Shown here: positions 33,992 through 43,500 of the stretch, piece by piece
Layout of the letters: each line of letters opens with the position of its first letter
Numbering within the stretch: position 1 is the first letter of the stretch
Source of the DNA: Geobacteraceae bacterium
Lineage (GTDB): Bacteria; Desulfobacterota; Desulfuromonadia; Desulfuromonadales; BM103
Direction: 5' to 3'
NCBI GenBank assembly: GCA_024641085.1
Contig: JAHEDT010000010.1
Span: forward strand, 1-64,000
Length of the DNA stretch: 64,000 nt
Translations under genes and position numbers: made by a program
The notes under the pieces: model-generated
Told to the model about the DNA's origin: nothing
Seen by the model: the letters and a program-made list of their open reading frames with translations, nothing else
The model's database searches: none

Positions 33992-34860
33992 GACGTTTGC
34001 GAGGGTCCTGATTGCTCGATAAGTTGCAGCACCTGCTCGGAGCGCAGGTCGTGAATGTGCCGGCATTCGACGCCAAGGGCACGTGCCAGTCGCGGCATGA
34101 GGTTCTGACGCTTCTGGTGCTCAAGGGTTTCTATAACCAGGGCCGGGATCCTCTCCCGGTGCATGTGAGTTGCCAGGGCCAGCGCCTCGTCGACCGGGTC
34201 AGCTCCAGGTTCCAGCGAAACGGTTGCCTCGCCGTCGGAAATCAGAACCATCAGAGGGGTGACACCCCGATGTTTTATCCTGGCTTGGCGAATCACCTCG
34301 CGGGCTTTTTGCAGCCCCGCGGCCAGGGGGGTTGCGCCGCCGACGGGCAGATGGTGCATCTCTTGTCTGACCAGCGTGACGCTTGCTGTGGGCGGGACAG
34401 CCAGCCGTGCTTCTCGGCCGCGAAAGGTGATCAGACAGACCTGGTCGCGGTTCAGATAGGCTCTGGACGCAAGCGCCAGGCAGGCACCGAGAGCCGCCGT
34501 GATGCGCGCCTTGGGGCCGTCACCCATGGAATCCGAGGTGTCGATGACGAAAACCACCAGCCGGCGCCTTGACCGGCTGCGCAGCTGCAGATGCAAATCC
34601 TCTTTCGTGAGTTTCCGCTCCTGATCGGCCCCGGCTGATCGCGCCTGGCGCAGAATCGAGGTATTAAGAGTTCTGCCCAGGTCCAGTGGAGTGCCGGGCT
34701 CTGCATGCTGCCATGGCCGGCTGCCGATGCGTCTGCCGGTGGCAGGTGCCCCGGTTGGCTCAAAGCGCCGGCCAGGTTGTGGCCGGGACAGCTGCTCAAG
34801 ATACAGGTCGATTGTGCTCAGGTCGAGGGAGTCGTCGGCGCAATAATAGCGGTCTTCAAT
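33988..34860 (-). CDS. chlD: chlD-type chelatase, -1 frame extension: linker plus von Willebrand A domain
   Basis: This frame has no good start of its own (first candidate TTG at 34596, no ribosome-binding site) but is open without a stop from the A10 tract at 34869-34860. It encodes IEDRYYCADDSLDLS, an acidic and then proline/arginine-rich linker, and a VWA domain with the MIDAS motif VFVIDTSDSMGDG and SDGEATVS. That is the architecture of the C-terminal half of ChlD/BchD and of cobalt-chelatase medium subunits. A -1 frameshift after decoding AAA at 34862-34860 gives one 675-residue AAA-linker-VWA protein (385 + 290 residues), the normal medium-subunit size. It overlaps the Nudix start by 4 bases. 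Alternative: an authentic mutation or sequencing error in the homopolymer. Confidence 0.8.
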   Translation of the reverse strand: MEDRYYCADDSLDLSTIDLYLEQLSRPQPGRRFEPTGAPATGRRIGSRPWQHAEPGTPLDLGRTLNTSILRQARSAGADQERKLTKEDLHLQLRSRSRRRLVVFVIDTSDSMGDGPKARITAALGACLALASRAYLNRDQVCLITFRGREARLAVPPTASVTLVRQEMHHLPVGGATPLAAGLQKAREVIRQARIKHRGVTPLMVLISDGEATVSLEPGADPVDEALALATHMHRERIPALVIETLEHQKRQNLMPRLARALGVECRHIHDLRSEQVLQLIEQSGPSQTS

Positions 34861-36014
34861 TTTTTTTTTAGATAAGTAAACAACCTGCTGCCAGCTGCAG
34901 CGGCACCTGGGAAGTCCATATTGTCGAGTTCCTGCAGATCATCGTGCTCTCCAGGCCCCTCTGCGTCATGCGCAGCAGCCAACCCAACTCGTCCCTGGTC
35001 CTTCAACCATCCGGACAGCTTGCCGTCGATCTCAGCCTGCGAGAGGATTGCAGTCCCGGGGCAGCGGTGCGCCAGGGCAAAGCCGGCAACTTCAGCCAGG
35101 TCGTCCAGGGTGGCCCTGTCGTGATCCAGCAGGGCGGCCAAGGCTCTGGCCGCACGCACCAGGGCCAGTTCTGCCCTGTGGCCCTGAGCCCTGAGTGCGG
35201 TCGCAATGGCAACCGCGCCATCGATCACCTCGACAGGGATAGTCACGTCCTCCAGGCGGTCTCTGGCGGTTATGACCTGTTGCCGCAGCGCCTCTTCGCG
35301 GTCGCGGTAGTCCTTGCGGAAAGCTGTCGGATCACGGTCAAAAGCAAGCCGTTGTGTGACGATGCGGCGCCTCAGCCCCATATCGTCGAGCCCGGATATG
35401 GTGACGCAGAGTCCAAAGCGGTCGAGGAACTGGGGGCGCAGCTCACCTTCCTCGGGGTTCATGGTGCCGATCAGGATGAAGCGGGCCGCATGACTGAATT
35501 GCAGTCCTTCCCGCTCGACCAGGTTCAGGCCGGAAGCGGCCGTATCGAGCAGCATGTCGACCAGGTGATCGGGCAGCAGGTTGACTTCGTCGACATAAAG
35601 AATGCCGCGATGGGCGGCTGCGAGCAGGCCCGCTTCGAACTGCCGTTGGCCGCTTCGCAGGGTGTGTTCCAGGTGGAGGGTGCCGACCAGGCGATCTTCT
35701 GTGGTCGAGAGGGGCAGGTCGACGAAAGGGGTCTCTATCAATGCCCGCGGCAGAATATCTCCCGCGGCCAGTCTGGCCCGACACCCGTCGTGCAGCTCTT
35801 CAGGCCGCTCGGGGTCGCAGTGGTAGGAGCAGCCCGAAACGACCGCCACTTCCGGGAGCAGCGTTGCCAGAGCCCTGGCAGCGGTCGATTTGGCCGTCCC
35901 CTTCTGGCCTCGCACCAGGACCCCGCCAAGCGCGGGATCGACTGCGCAGAGCAGCAGCGCCGTCTGCATCGTCTCCTGGCCGAGAATGGCGGTGAAAGGG
36001 TAGGTCGCCGGCAT
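34818..36014 (-). CDS. chlD: chlD-type chelatase, zero frame: AAA+ (ChlI-like) subunit
   Basis: 398 residues in the zero frame. AAA+ motifs: Walker A GQKGTAKS (36-43), Walker B ILYVDE (138-143), sensor-like TMNPEEGELRPQFLDRFG. A cysteine set C62/C66/C78 (CSYHCDP) is also seen in cobalt-chelatase small subunits. After LFTYLKKK the zero frame reads 14 more residues (LKTAIIAPTTPST) and stops. As is, the product is a ChlI-sized motor subunit; with a -1 shift it extends into the VWA frame. Magnesium or cobalt chelation needs a large ChlH/CobN subunit, not in this window. It lies 79 bases after a ClC channel gene. Confidence 0.9.
   Translation of the reverse strand: MPATYPFTAILGQETMQTALLLCAVDPALGGVLVRGQKGTAKSTAARALATLLPEVAVVSGCSYHCDPERPEELHDGCRARLAAGDILPRALIETPFVDLPLSTTEDRLVGTLHLEHTLRSGQRQFEAGLLAAAHRGILYVDEVNLLPDHLVDMLLDTAASGLNLVEREGLQFSHAARFILIGTMNPEEGELRPQFLDRFGLCVTISGLDDMGLRRRIVTQRLAFDRDPTAFRKDYRDREEALRQQVITARDRLEDVTIPVEVIDGAVAIATALRAQGHRAELALVRAARALAALLDHDRATLDDLAEVAGFALAHRCPGTAILSQAEIDGKLSGWLKDQGRVGLAAAHDAEGPGEHDDLQELDNMDFPGAAAAGSRLFTYLKKKLKTAIIAPTTPST
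34860..34869 (-). other. A10 slippery tract in chlD
   Basis: Ten consecutive A residues on the coding (minus) strand, read in the zero frame as CTA AAA AAA AAA TTG. Repairing tRNA-Lys one base back gives ATT GAA GAC and the open VWA frame. A10 also favours polymerase slippage (one added or two lost A). A 7-pair hairpin CCGGCCA/TGGCCGG lies about 75 bases downstream (34786-34768), rather far for a classical stimulator; I see no strong Shine-Dalgarno just upstream. Confidence 0.7.
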
Positions 36015-36093
36015 GGTCTTCAGGTGTGCCTCTCGTTAAATGATCTGTCCTTCAGTATCTCAGGAGCCCTTTGCCGGAGTCAATCAGCCGCCA

Positions 36094-37914
36094 TCAATCC
36101 GTCGAATAGTGCTCCTTTTTCTTTTCCATCTCCATGGCGTAGCGGGCCAGTACGGCGCGGCGGGTCAGCATGAACAGCACATGATGGGGGTCCTCATCGG
36201 CAACCACCGGAATTTCCTCCAGCCCGCGGCTTGACAGCTTGCGCATGACTTCCGTCAGGGATTCGTCGGGACTGGTGGTGATGACCCGGGACACGGCGAT
36301 ATCCCTGGCCAGGACCAGGCTCGGTGGAAGCTCTTCGGCGAGGATGCGGCGGATGTCGTTGACCGAGAATATGCCGGTCATCCGCATCTGATTATCGACA
36401 ACCGGGTAGTAGGCTCCGTCGGCAATGGCAATTTTTTCGAGAATCTCCGGTAGGGTCAGATGTTCGGCAATCAGGGTCGGCTTGCGACCATGCTCGTGCA
36501 GGTCGGTGACGCGGATTCCCTCCAGAACATCGACGATGAATTCGCCGAGATGAACCGGTGAATCGATCCGGCTTTTGACCTGTTTCTGGTAAATCGAATT
36601 GCGCGGGTAGACGATCATGGCCACGGTGCAGACCAGCATCAAGGGCGCCAGCAGCCCGTAATTCCCGGTCAGTTCGCTGACCATGATCAGGGTGGCGATC
36701 GGCGTATTCGAGACGCCGGCGAAAAATCCGGCCATGCCGATCAGCACGTAGGCCCGCGGGTCATGGACCATCGCCGGGAAGAGTGCCTGCGCCGAGGCGC
36801 CGAACGTCCCTCCGAGCATGGCGCCGATGACCAGGCTGGGGGCGAAGACGCCGCCGGAACCGCCGGAGGAAATGGTCAGGCTGGTGGCGAGTATCTTGGC
36901 CAGGGCAACGATCAGCATGATCCACAGGGCGACCTTGCCATAGAGGGCGGCCTGCACCATTCCGTAGCCGGATCCAAGCACCTGGGGCACGGCCATGGCC
37001 AGCAGGCCGAGCAGCAAGCCGCCCACGGCAGGTTTGAGCATCACCGGGAAGTCCCACTCTTTGAATTTATGCTGGATGCCGTAGAAACATTTCACGTACA
37101 GCTTGCCGAAGAGAGCGCAGATGATGCCGAGCAGCAGGAAGCAGATGAGTTCCCGTGGATGCTCGAAGCTGAATTGCGGTGTGGCCAGCAACGGCTTCCA
37201 GCCGGTGGTGGCGCCGAACAGGGAGAACGCCGTAATTGAGGAGATGATCGCCGGAATCAATCCTTCATGTTCGAATTCCGGGTTCTTGTAAAGCACTTCG
37301 ACGGCAAACAGGGCTCCACCCAGGGGGGAGCGGAATGTGGCGCCGATGCCACCTGCCATGCCGGCCAGTAACAGAATCCTCCGGTCAGAAGAGGTCAGCC
37401 TGAGCCTGGTGGCGATAAAGGAGCCGAAACCGGCGCCGATCTGTGCAATTGGCCCCTCGCGACCGGCCGAACCGCCGGTGCCGATCGTCGCAATGGAGGC
37501 GAGGCCCTTGATGATCGGCACCCGGCCCCTGATGATGCCGCCCTTGTTGTGAAAAGCGTCAATAGCCGCATCCGTGCCGTGGCCTTCCGCCTCGGGGGCA
37601 AATTTGAAGACCAAAAAGCCTGAAATCAAGCCACCTACGATCGGTACCAGGAAAAGGAACCAGCGATGATCCATGGACAGGCTGTCGATCATGTGGTCGC
37701 CCATGGCGAGGATCCCCTCAGTCCCCTCGCGCGGCGGATGGTAACCGGCCAGGTTGTTCAGGAACAGGTGTTCGACGCTGTTGGTGGCGAAGTAAAACAG
37801 GACCGCTGCGCTACCGGTGACCAGGCCGACCAGCACGCTGAGGATGACCGGGCGGGTCAGCACGCGCCAGTCGAGTTTTTTCAGGGGATTGAGGAGGGTG
37901 TCAAGGTTGGCCAC
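36094..37914 (-). CDS. ClC-family chloride channel/antiporter with CBS domains
   Basis: 606 residues. ClC signatures: GSAGREGPIAQIGAG with the gating Glu in GREGP, and GSGGVFAPSLVIGAMLGG. About ten hydrophobic segments fill residues 20-450; two CBS domains occupy about 470-600, which usually bind nucleotides. Whether it is a channel or a proton antiporter cannot be told reliably. It probably starts the transcription unit that continues with chlD and the Nudix gene. Confidence 0.93.
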   Translation of the reverse strand: MANLDTLLNPLKKLDWRVLTRPVILSVLVGLVTGSAAVLFYFATNSVEHLFLNNLAGYHPPREGTEGILAMGDHMIDSLSMDHRWFLFLVPIVGGLISGFLVFKFAPEAEGHGTDAAIDAFHNKGGIIRGRVPIIKGLASIATIGTGGSAGREGPIAQIGAGFGSFIATRLRLTSSDRRILLLAGMAGGIGATFRSPLGGALFAVEVLYKNPEFEHEGLIPAIISSITAFSLFGATTGWKPLLATPQFSFEHPRELICFLLLGIICALFGKLYVKCFYGIQHKFKEWDFPVMLKPAVGGLLLGLLAMAVPQVLGSGYGMVQAALYGKVALWIMLIVALAKILATSLTISSGGSGGVFAPSLVIGAMLGGTFGASAQALFPAMVHDPRAYVLIGMAGFFAGVSNTPIATLIMVSELTGNYGLLAPLMLVCTVAMIVYPRNSIYQKQVKSRIDSPVHLGEFIVDVLEGIRVTDLHEHGRKPTLIAEHLTLPEILEKIAIADGAYYPVVDNQMRMTGIFSVNDIRRILAEELPPSLVLARDIAVSRVITTSPDESLTEVMRKLSSRGLEEIPVVADEDPHHVLFMLTRRAVLARYAMEMEKKKEHYSTD

Positions 37915-38014
37915 GGTTACAGGGCTTGTCTCTCGTCAGTTCCTGACAGTCAGGTGGTGTGATGCGTTATGGTGCAACGGCTGCCCGCTGACTAGCCGAG
38001 TCCATAATCGCCGA

Positions 38015-38320
38015 CTAGTAGCTGAGTTGTTTTTGCAGGGCGGTTTTGGTCTCCTCCGCCCACTTGCTGTTGATCAGCTTGACCTTTTTGAGGTAGCCGG
38101 AAGAAATCATTTTGCTGTCAGCCTTGGTTTTCATGAAAGAGCAGACCAGGAAATTTGAGTAATCGATATCCTTCCAGATCTTGTCCTGCATGTCCGGCGG
38201 GATGGGGTAGTTCTGCTGCAACTGGGAGAGCAGGAAGGCCTTGTGATCTTCGATTTTCGGGACTGTGTAGTTCAGGTAAACCAGGCCGGCGATCAGAATG
38301 AAAAAGATGAGTCGGGACAT
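38015..38320 (-). CDS. hypothetical small membrane-anchored or exported protein
   Basis: 101 residues: a short N-terminal hydrophobic segment (MSRLIFFILIAGLVYLNYTV) followed by a polar, Lys-rich domain with EDHKAFLLSQL and SNFLVCSFMKT. The layout resembles small DUF4359-like proteins of other bacteria, but I am not certain of the family. It is separated from the ClC gene by about 100 bases. Possibly a periplasmic protein tethered by its N-terminus. Confidence 0.6.
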   Translation of the reverse strand: MSRLIFFILIAGLVYLNYTVPKIEDHKAFLLSQLQQNYPIPPDMQDKIWKDIDYSNFLVCSFMKTKADSKMISSGYLKKVKLINSKWAEETKTALQKQLSY

Positions 38321-38496
38321 GATGAAAAGTGCTCCTCGATAAAATTACAGTTCGGAGCCTAGGATAACGCAAAAAAGTCAGGATGAACAGGGTTTCAATC
38401 ACCTAAATTCACGATAATATTGCTCTGTAAGTATGCCATCACTTCGCAGCGCAGTCTTCCGGTACGGCGCTCGAGAGAGTTTGGAAAGGAAACGCC

Positions 38497-39921
38497 ATGC
38501 CTCAGGCACTCATGACGGATCTCTATGAATTGACCATGCTGGCTGGATACCTGCGTGAGGGGATGCACGAACAGCCCGCGGCCTTCGACCTGTACTTTCG
38601 CGAGGCGCCGTACCATGGGAGCTATGCGATCTTTGCCGGCCTGCAGCCGGCACTCGACTACCTGTCGTCCTTGAGCTTCTCTGATGCTGACCTGGGCTAT
38701 CTGGCCAGCCTTGATCTGTTCTCCCGGGAGTTCCTAGATTTTCTCAGGGAATTTCGGTTTCACGGCCGGGTGACCGCGCCGCGCGAAGGGGAGGTGGTTT
38801 TCCCGGGGGAACCGCTGCTGTCCGTCGAGGGCACGCTGGCCGAGGCCCAGTTCGTGGAAACCGTCCTGCTCAATATAATCAATTTCCAGACCCTGGTGGC
38901 CACCAAGGCGGCCCGTCTGACCCTGTCCGCACGCAGCAGCCAGGTCATCGAGTTCGGCCTGCGCCGGGCCCAGGGCCCTGACGGCGGCCTGAGCGTCGCC
39001 CGCGCGGCTGCGGTCGGCGGTGTTCGTTCCACCAGTAATGTCCTGGCCGGGCGCTGTTTCGATTTGCCGCTCAAGGGGACGCACGCGCACAGCTGGGTCA
39101 TGGCATTTCCCGACGAACTGAGCGCCTTTCGCGCCTATGCGGAATGTTTCCCCGACAGCAGCGTGCTGCTGGTTGACACCTACGACACCCTGACCAGCGG
39201 GCTGCCGAATACCCTCACCGTGGCTCGGGAACTGCGCGCGGCCGGGCACGAGCTGCTCGGCATTCGTCTTGACTCCGGCGACCTGGCCTATCTCAGCCGC
39301 GAAGCGCGTCGGATGCTGGATGATGCCGGCTTCCCCGAGGTCAGGATCGTCGCCTCGAATGAGCTCGATGAGCATGTCATCGATTCGATCCGCAACGAAG
39401 GCGGTCGCATCGATATTTATGGTGTGGGAACACGCCTGGCGACCTGTGCCGGCCCGGGCGGAGGCGCCCTCGGCGGTGTCTACAAGCTGGTGGAGTACGC
39501 CGGCCAACCGCGTATGAAAGTCACCAGTGATCCGGCGAAGAGCACCTTGCCCGGTTGCAAGCGCGTGCTGCGGGTGATCGACGACCAGGACCGGTTCGTG
39601 ATGGATGTCCTCGACCTCAAGGATGGTTCAGGCGAACCTTTTGCCACCGGCCAGGTGGTTTACGACCCTGCCAATTCACAGCGGCATAAAACAATTCCCA
39701 CAGGATGCCGCATCGTCGATTGTCGCTCGGTGGTCATGGATCAAGGTAGAATTCTGAGCCCAGCCCCGGCCTTGGCTACCATGGCCGACTACTGTGCTGA
39801 CCAACTGCAGAGGATGCCCGACGGCAGCCTGCGCCTGGTCAACCCGCATATCTACAAAGTCGGTATCAGTGAGCGGCTGCTCAAACTCAGGGAACGGCTG
39901 ACAAAGAACCCGGAAGAATAG
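38497..39921 (+). CDS. pncB: nicotinate phosphoribosyltransferase
   Basis: 474 residues of the NAPRTase family: MTDLYELTMLAGYL at the N-terminus, FGLRRAQGPDGG, TSNVLAG, THAHSWVM and LDSGDLAYLS in the PRPP/base-binding core, and GVGTRLAT. It converts nicotinate to NaMN, which nadD (at 18 kb) adenylylates. GGAAAGGAA precedes the ATG. Its stop codon TAG is formed by the first bases of an inverted repeat, so the C-terminus may have been set by insertion of that element. It is convergent with a nicotinamidase-like gene. Confidence 0.93.
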   Translation: MPQALMTDLYELTMLAGYLREGMHEQPAAFDLYFREAPYHGSYAIFAGLQPALDYLSSLSFSDADLGYLASLDLFSREFLDFLREFRFHGRVTAPREGEVVFPGEPLLSVEGTLAEAQFVETVLLNIINFQTLVATKAARLTLSARSSQVIEFGLRRAQGPDGGLSVARAAAVGGVRSTSNVLAGRCFDLPLKGTHAHSWVMAFPDELSAFRAYAECFPDSSVLLVDTYDTLTSGLPNTLTVARELRAAGHELLGIRLDSGDLAYLSREARRMLDDAGFPEVRIVASNELDEHVIDSIRNEGGRIDIYGVGTRLATCAGPGGGALGGVYKLVEYAGQPRMKVTSDPAKSTLPGCKRVLRVIDDQDRFVMDVLDLKDGSGEPFATGQVVYDPANSQRHKTIPTGCRIVDCRSVVMDQGRILSPAPALATMADYCADQLQRMPDGSLRLVNPHIYKVGISERLLKLRERLTKNPEE

Positions 39922-39993
39922 GGGTCAGGTCTACACATTTCACAAAAAATGCACAATTTGCAGAAAATGTGAAATGTGTAGACCTGACCCCTA
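39919..39993. repeat. 75-base perfect inverted repeat (REP/MITE-like)
   Basis: Arms 39919-39944 and 39968-39993 are perfect reverse complements of 26 bases (TAGGGGTCAGGTCTACACAT ...), with a 23-base AT-rich centre. GGGGTCAGGTCTACACA-type palindromes resemble repeats mobilised by IS200-like REP transposases in this bacterial group. It overlaps the pncB stop codon, and as RNA could act as a terminator for both convergent genes. No transposase is nearby. Confidence 0.85.
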
Positions 39994-40004
39994 AGGCACG
40001 TTGT

Positions 40005-40526
40005 CTACTCAACTTTTACCCCGAGGACTTCCGACATCTGTTTCAGGGCAAAGGCGCCGTCTACGGCGGCAAGGTTGGCGACGCAGTTCCTGGGCACGGT
40101 GACATCGTAGCCGCGGATGACTGCGTCGTAGGCGGTGAACAGGACACAGATGTTGGTGACACACCCGGTCAGTGTCAGGTGGTCGATTTTGAGGCTTTGC
40201 AGCAAACCTTCCAGGCCGGTCTGGTGAAACCCTGAATATCCGGTTTTTCCGATCACGGGGTCCATCTCCCCGGGAGCCAGTTCATCGATGATCTGTGCCC
40301 CCGTGGTGCCGCGTACGGCATGTGGCGGCCAGCCCATACGTGAGAATTCGGGATCGTCAGGCGCGTGGGCATCGCAGATGTAGATGACCGGCCGCTTGGC
40401 GGCCCTGGCCGCAGCGATCCGGTTCTGGATGGCCTTGATGATCGAGCGGGTCTCGGGAACCTCCAAGGGTGCCCCCGGCTGAACGAAATCATTAAGCATA
40501 TCGATAATCAGGAGTGCGTCGGCCAT
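40005..40526 (-). CDS. isochorismatase-family cysteine hydrolase, nicotinamidase-like
   Basis: 173 residues. The catalytic triad is visible: Asp9 in LLIIDMLNDF, Lys in GKTGYSGF and Cys in TGCVTNICV; metal-ligand candidates are in CDAHAPDD. Nicotinamidases (PncA) make nicotinate, the substrate of the convergent pncB gene, which makes this function likely; the family also includes other amidohydrolases. GGGAGA precedes the ATG. It lies 24 bases after the DUF748 gene. Confidence 0.82.
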   Translation of the reverse strand: MADALLIIDMLNDFVQPGAPLEVPETRSIIKAIQNRIAAARAAKRPVIYICDAHAPDDPEFSRMGWPPHAVRGTTGAQIIDELAPGEMDPVIGKTGYSGFHQTGLEGLLQSLKIDHLTLTGCVTNICVLFTAYDAVIRGYDVTVPRNCVANLAAVDGAFALKQMSEVLGVKVE

Positions 40527-40550
40527 TCTTGTCTCCCAAATGACGGATGG

Positions 40551-43500
40551 TTAACGAACTGCCACGCCGAATTCGACCCGTGCGCGGGAGTGGATTTCCT
40601 TGTCCGGTACTGACGTAATATCGGACTCCTGCAAAAAGATCCTTTCCTGTGCGAGCAGCCCTTCTTTGGTCAGGTAGTTCTGCACGGCCAGGGCCCGTGC
40701 CTGGGCGAGGTCGGCGAGATCGCTCTCGGTCACCGTGGTGTTGGTGTAAATCAGCTTCTCCATTTCCGAGGCCGGCAGTTTTTTCGTCAACCCGATGAAG
40801 TTGCGCGGTTTTGGGAAGTCGGCGTCGCGATAGACCTCCCAGAGGTAATCGGCATATTCTTCATCAGGCACGGTCACGGCATCCTCGCTGGTTCCTTCGG
40901 GGAGTTTTTCCTCCTTGACCAGGTCGAGGTACTTGAGGCGTTTGACCTGCGTGCTGAGTTGCTCCCTGCGGTAGCCTTCAGCGTCCTGCTCAGGATCTAC
41001 GAATCCGCTGACTTCAATCTCGAGACCCGGGCGTTTCGCCAGGGCTTCGGCCATGTGCTGCAGTTTACCCTGTTCGTCCGGGCTCAGGCGCGATGAGCCG
41101 TACTCGAAGCTGACACTGCTGAAGTCTTCGCCGCCTCCCCCGGCCAGGGCGCCGAGCAGGGCAAAGGGCGAGGACACGGCCTTGACCACCAGGTTTCTGA
41201 TAATGGTCCAGACCACTCCGGCAACACTGAATTGCGGGTCGTCGAGACTACCGGAGACGGGGATGTCGAGGTGAATTTCGCCATTGCTGTCCTTGAGCAG
41301 GGCGACCGCCAGTTTCACCGGCAGGCTGATCGCCTTTTCGCTTTCAACCTTGTCGCCGAAAGTGAACTGGTCGAGGAAGACCTGGTTTTTCGCCGTGAGC
41401 TTGCCGTTCTCGATGATGTATTCGAGGGCCAGATTGAGCTTGCCCTTCTTGATCAGGTAGCCGACATAGGTGCCGGAGTAGGGAGAGAGCGGGCTCAGCT
41501 CTATGTCGTTGAAGCTCAGCTTGAGATCGAGGAAGAGCTGCTCAGACAAGGGGTTGAGCTCGCCGCTGATTTCCAGGGGCGACTGGTTGCGCAGGCTGCC
41601 GCGCAGATCGACCGTTGCCCGTGCCTCCGTTGCCGACGAGAGCCCCTTGATTCGTCCTCCCAGCTCGCGCATGTCCGCATGGAAGGGGCGGGGGAGGTTC
41701 CGATCGGTAAAATCGACCTGGCCGCCCTGCAGGGTGACGGTTTCGATGCGGATGTCGGGCGGCGCGGCAGGCTGTGTCGTCGTCTCTTCCGGTGCGGTTG
41801 CCGGCGCTTGCTTGGTTTCGGGCGCGGCCCCTTCGGGACTCGGACCGGTGCCCGGTTTGCGGAAAGCTTCGACCAGGTTGAGCCGGGCCTGCTCATCGAT
41901 CAGGACCTTGGCGAAATAATCGCTGAGTGTGATCGATTTGACCGTGATGGCCAGGGGGGCTACCTGGCCATCGATACCGGCCAGTTGCAGGCTGTCCCAT
42001 TTCAGCAGGTCTTCCCGGTGGAGGCCGTCCAGAAGGTGGAAGTGGCTGACGCCGATATCGCCGGAGAAGGCAACCTTAACGTTTTCTGACCCTGCATCGA
42101 CGCTGCTTTTCAAGTGTGCATCGAAGATGCCGTCGGCGAGGGCCAGGTTGGCCTGTTCGGCAAGGTAAGGCGCAAAAGTTGCCAAAGGGATGCGTTTGAG
42201 CTGGCTGTCCAGGCGAATCGATTGGTCGGCGAGCGATGCTGTGCCCTTGATCTCGATCCGGCCTTTGCTCTGGAAGTTGGTCGTGAGAGTGAAGGGGCTC
42301 TCGACCCTCTCCGGTGCTGCAAGGTTATGAAACGTCAGGTTGAAATCGCGGGCCTCGAGTTTCACCGGAGTCGCCGGGAGATAGTCGCTGATTTCGAAGA
42401 CATTGTTGATGATGGAGAGCTCGCCGATCCTGTAGCTGAATGCCGGCCCAGTTTGAGCTTGTGCCGGTGCAGATTTCTCACCCGGAGCCTCCGTCAATTT
42501 GGCCAGAACCGGAAAGTTCCTCGAGAAGAAGGACCATTGCCCCTCATGGCTGCGTGAGAAATTGACCCGACCGTTCTGGTAGAGTGCCGAGCCGATCTCC
42601 AGCCGGTTCTTGTGCAAGTCGAAGGAAAGGTTGGCAAGATCGACCAGGTCAAACCCGAGCCCCTCATCCTTGTTGAAGGCCATGTAGGCATCCTGCCACT
42701 TGAAATGGCCATTGCTGATCAGCAGCGGGTGCTCGGGGTTGACTGCCAGATTCAACTGGAGCCCGAGTCTTCCGCCGAGAGGTCCGGAATAGGTGTCTTG
42801 GTAATAGGCCTCATAGGCGCCAAGATCGACGTTGCCAACTTCGGTCTTGAGATCCAGGGTGAAGGGCTTGAGCAGAAAGTGGCCGTTGATCGTAACAGTC
42901 TCTTGCCGATCGGTTTCCAAGGCGAGTTCAAAGGGAATCCCGCTAGTGGCATCGAGATCGAAATTGTTGACGTCGATGTTGATCTTCCGAGCCACCGTTT
43001 TGAATCCTCCAGAGGGGAGGTTGTCCTCGACAAAGACCACGCTGTCTCGAGCCTTGAAGCTGTCGACCAGGAGTTTGAAGGGCGCCGAGGGTTCCTCCTG
43101 CTCTGCACCGGGTTCCTGAGCGGTTTGTGCAGGTACCATGCGGGCATGATTCCATGTGCCCTGGCGGTCGCGTTTCAGCTGGACTTCAAGGTTGTATAAG
43201 CGTACTGCGGCGATGTGCAGCTCTCTCTTTAATGGCTGCGAAGGAGCGATCTCGACCTGTAGCAGCGGCAGGAAGAAAAGCTGCTCATGCAGACGGTCCC
43301 AGATGTCGAGAGACGTCAGGTTGAGCCGTCCGCTCACTTCCAGTTCGCCGCCCGCCTCGGCGGAAATCCTGTAGAGGATGTCAAGGTCGAGAGTGAGTCC
43401 GCCGGTACGCAGTTCGACCGGCAGTTCGACCGGGATATAACTGAGGTAGAAGGGCAGGTCGATATTGGCGAGGTTCAGGTTGAAGTGCAGCTCCTGAACG

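Noticed and set aside
34012-34596. Independent VWA gene starting at TTG 34596
   Set aside because: No ribosome-binding site, and the frame is open upstream to the A10 tract with a chlD-type linker, so a frameshift extension explains it better. It remains an alternative if slippage is disproved.
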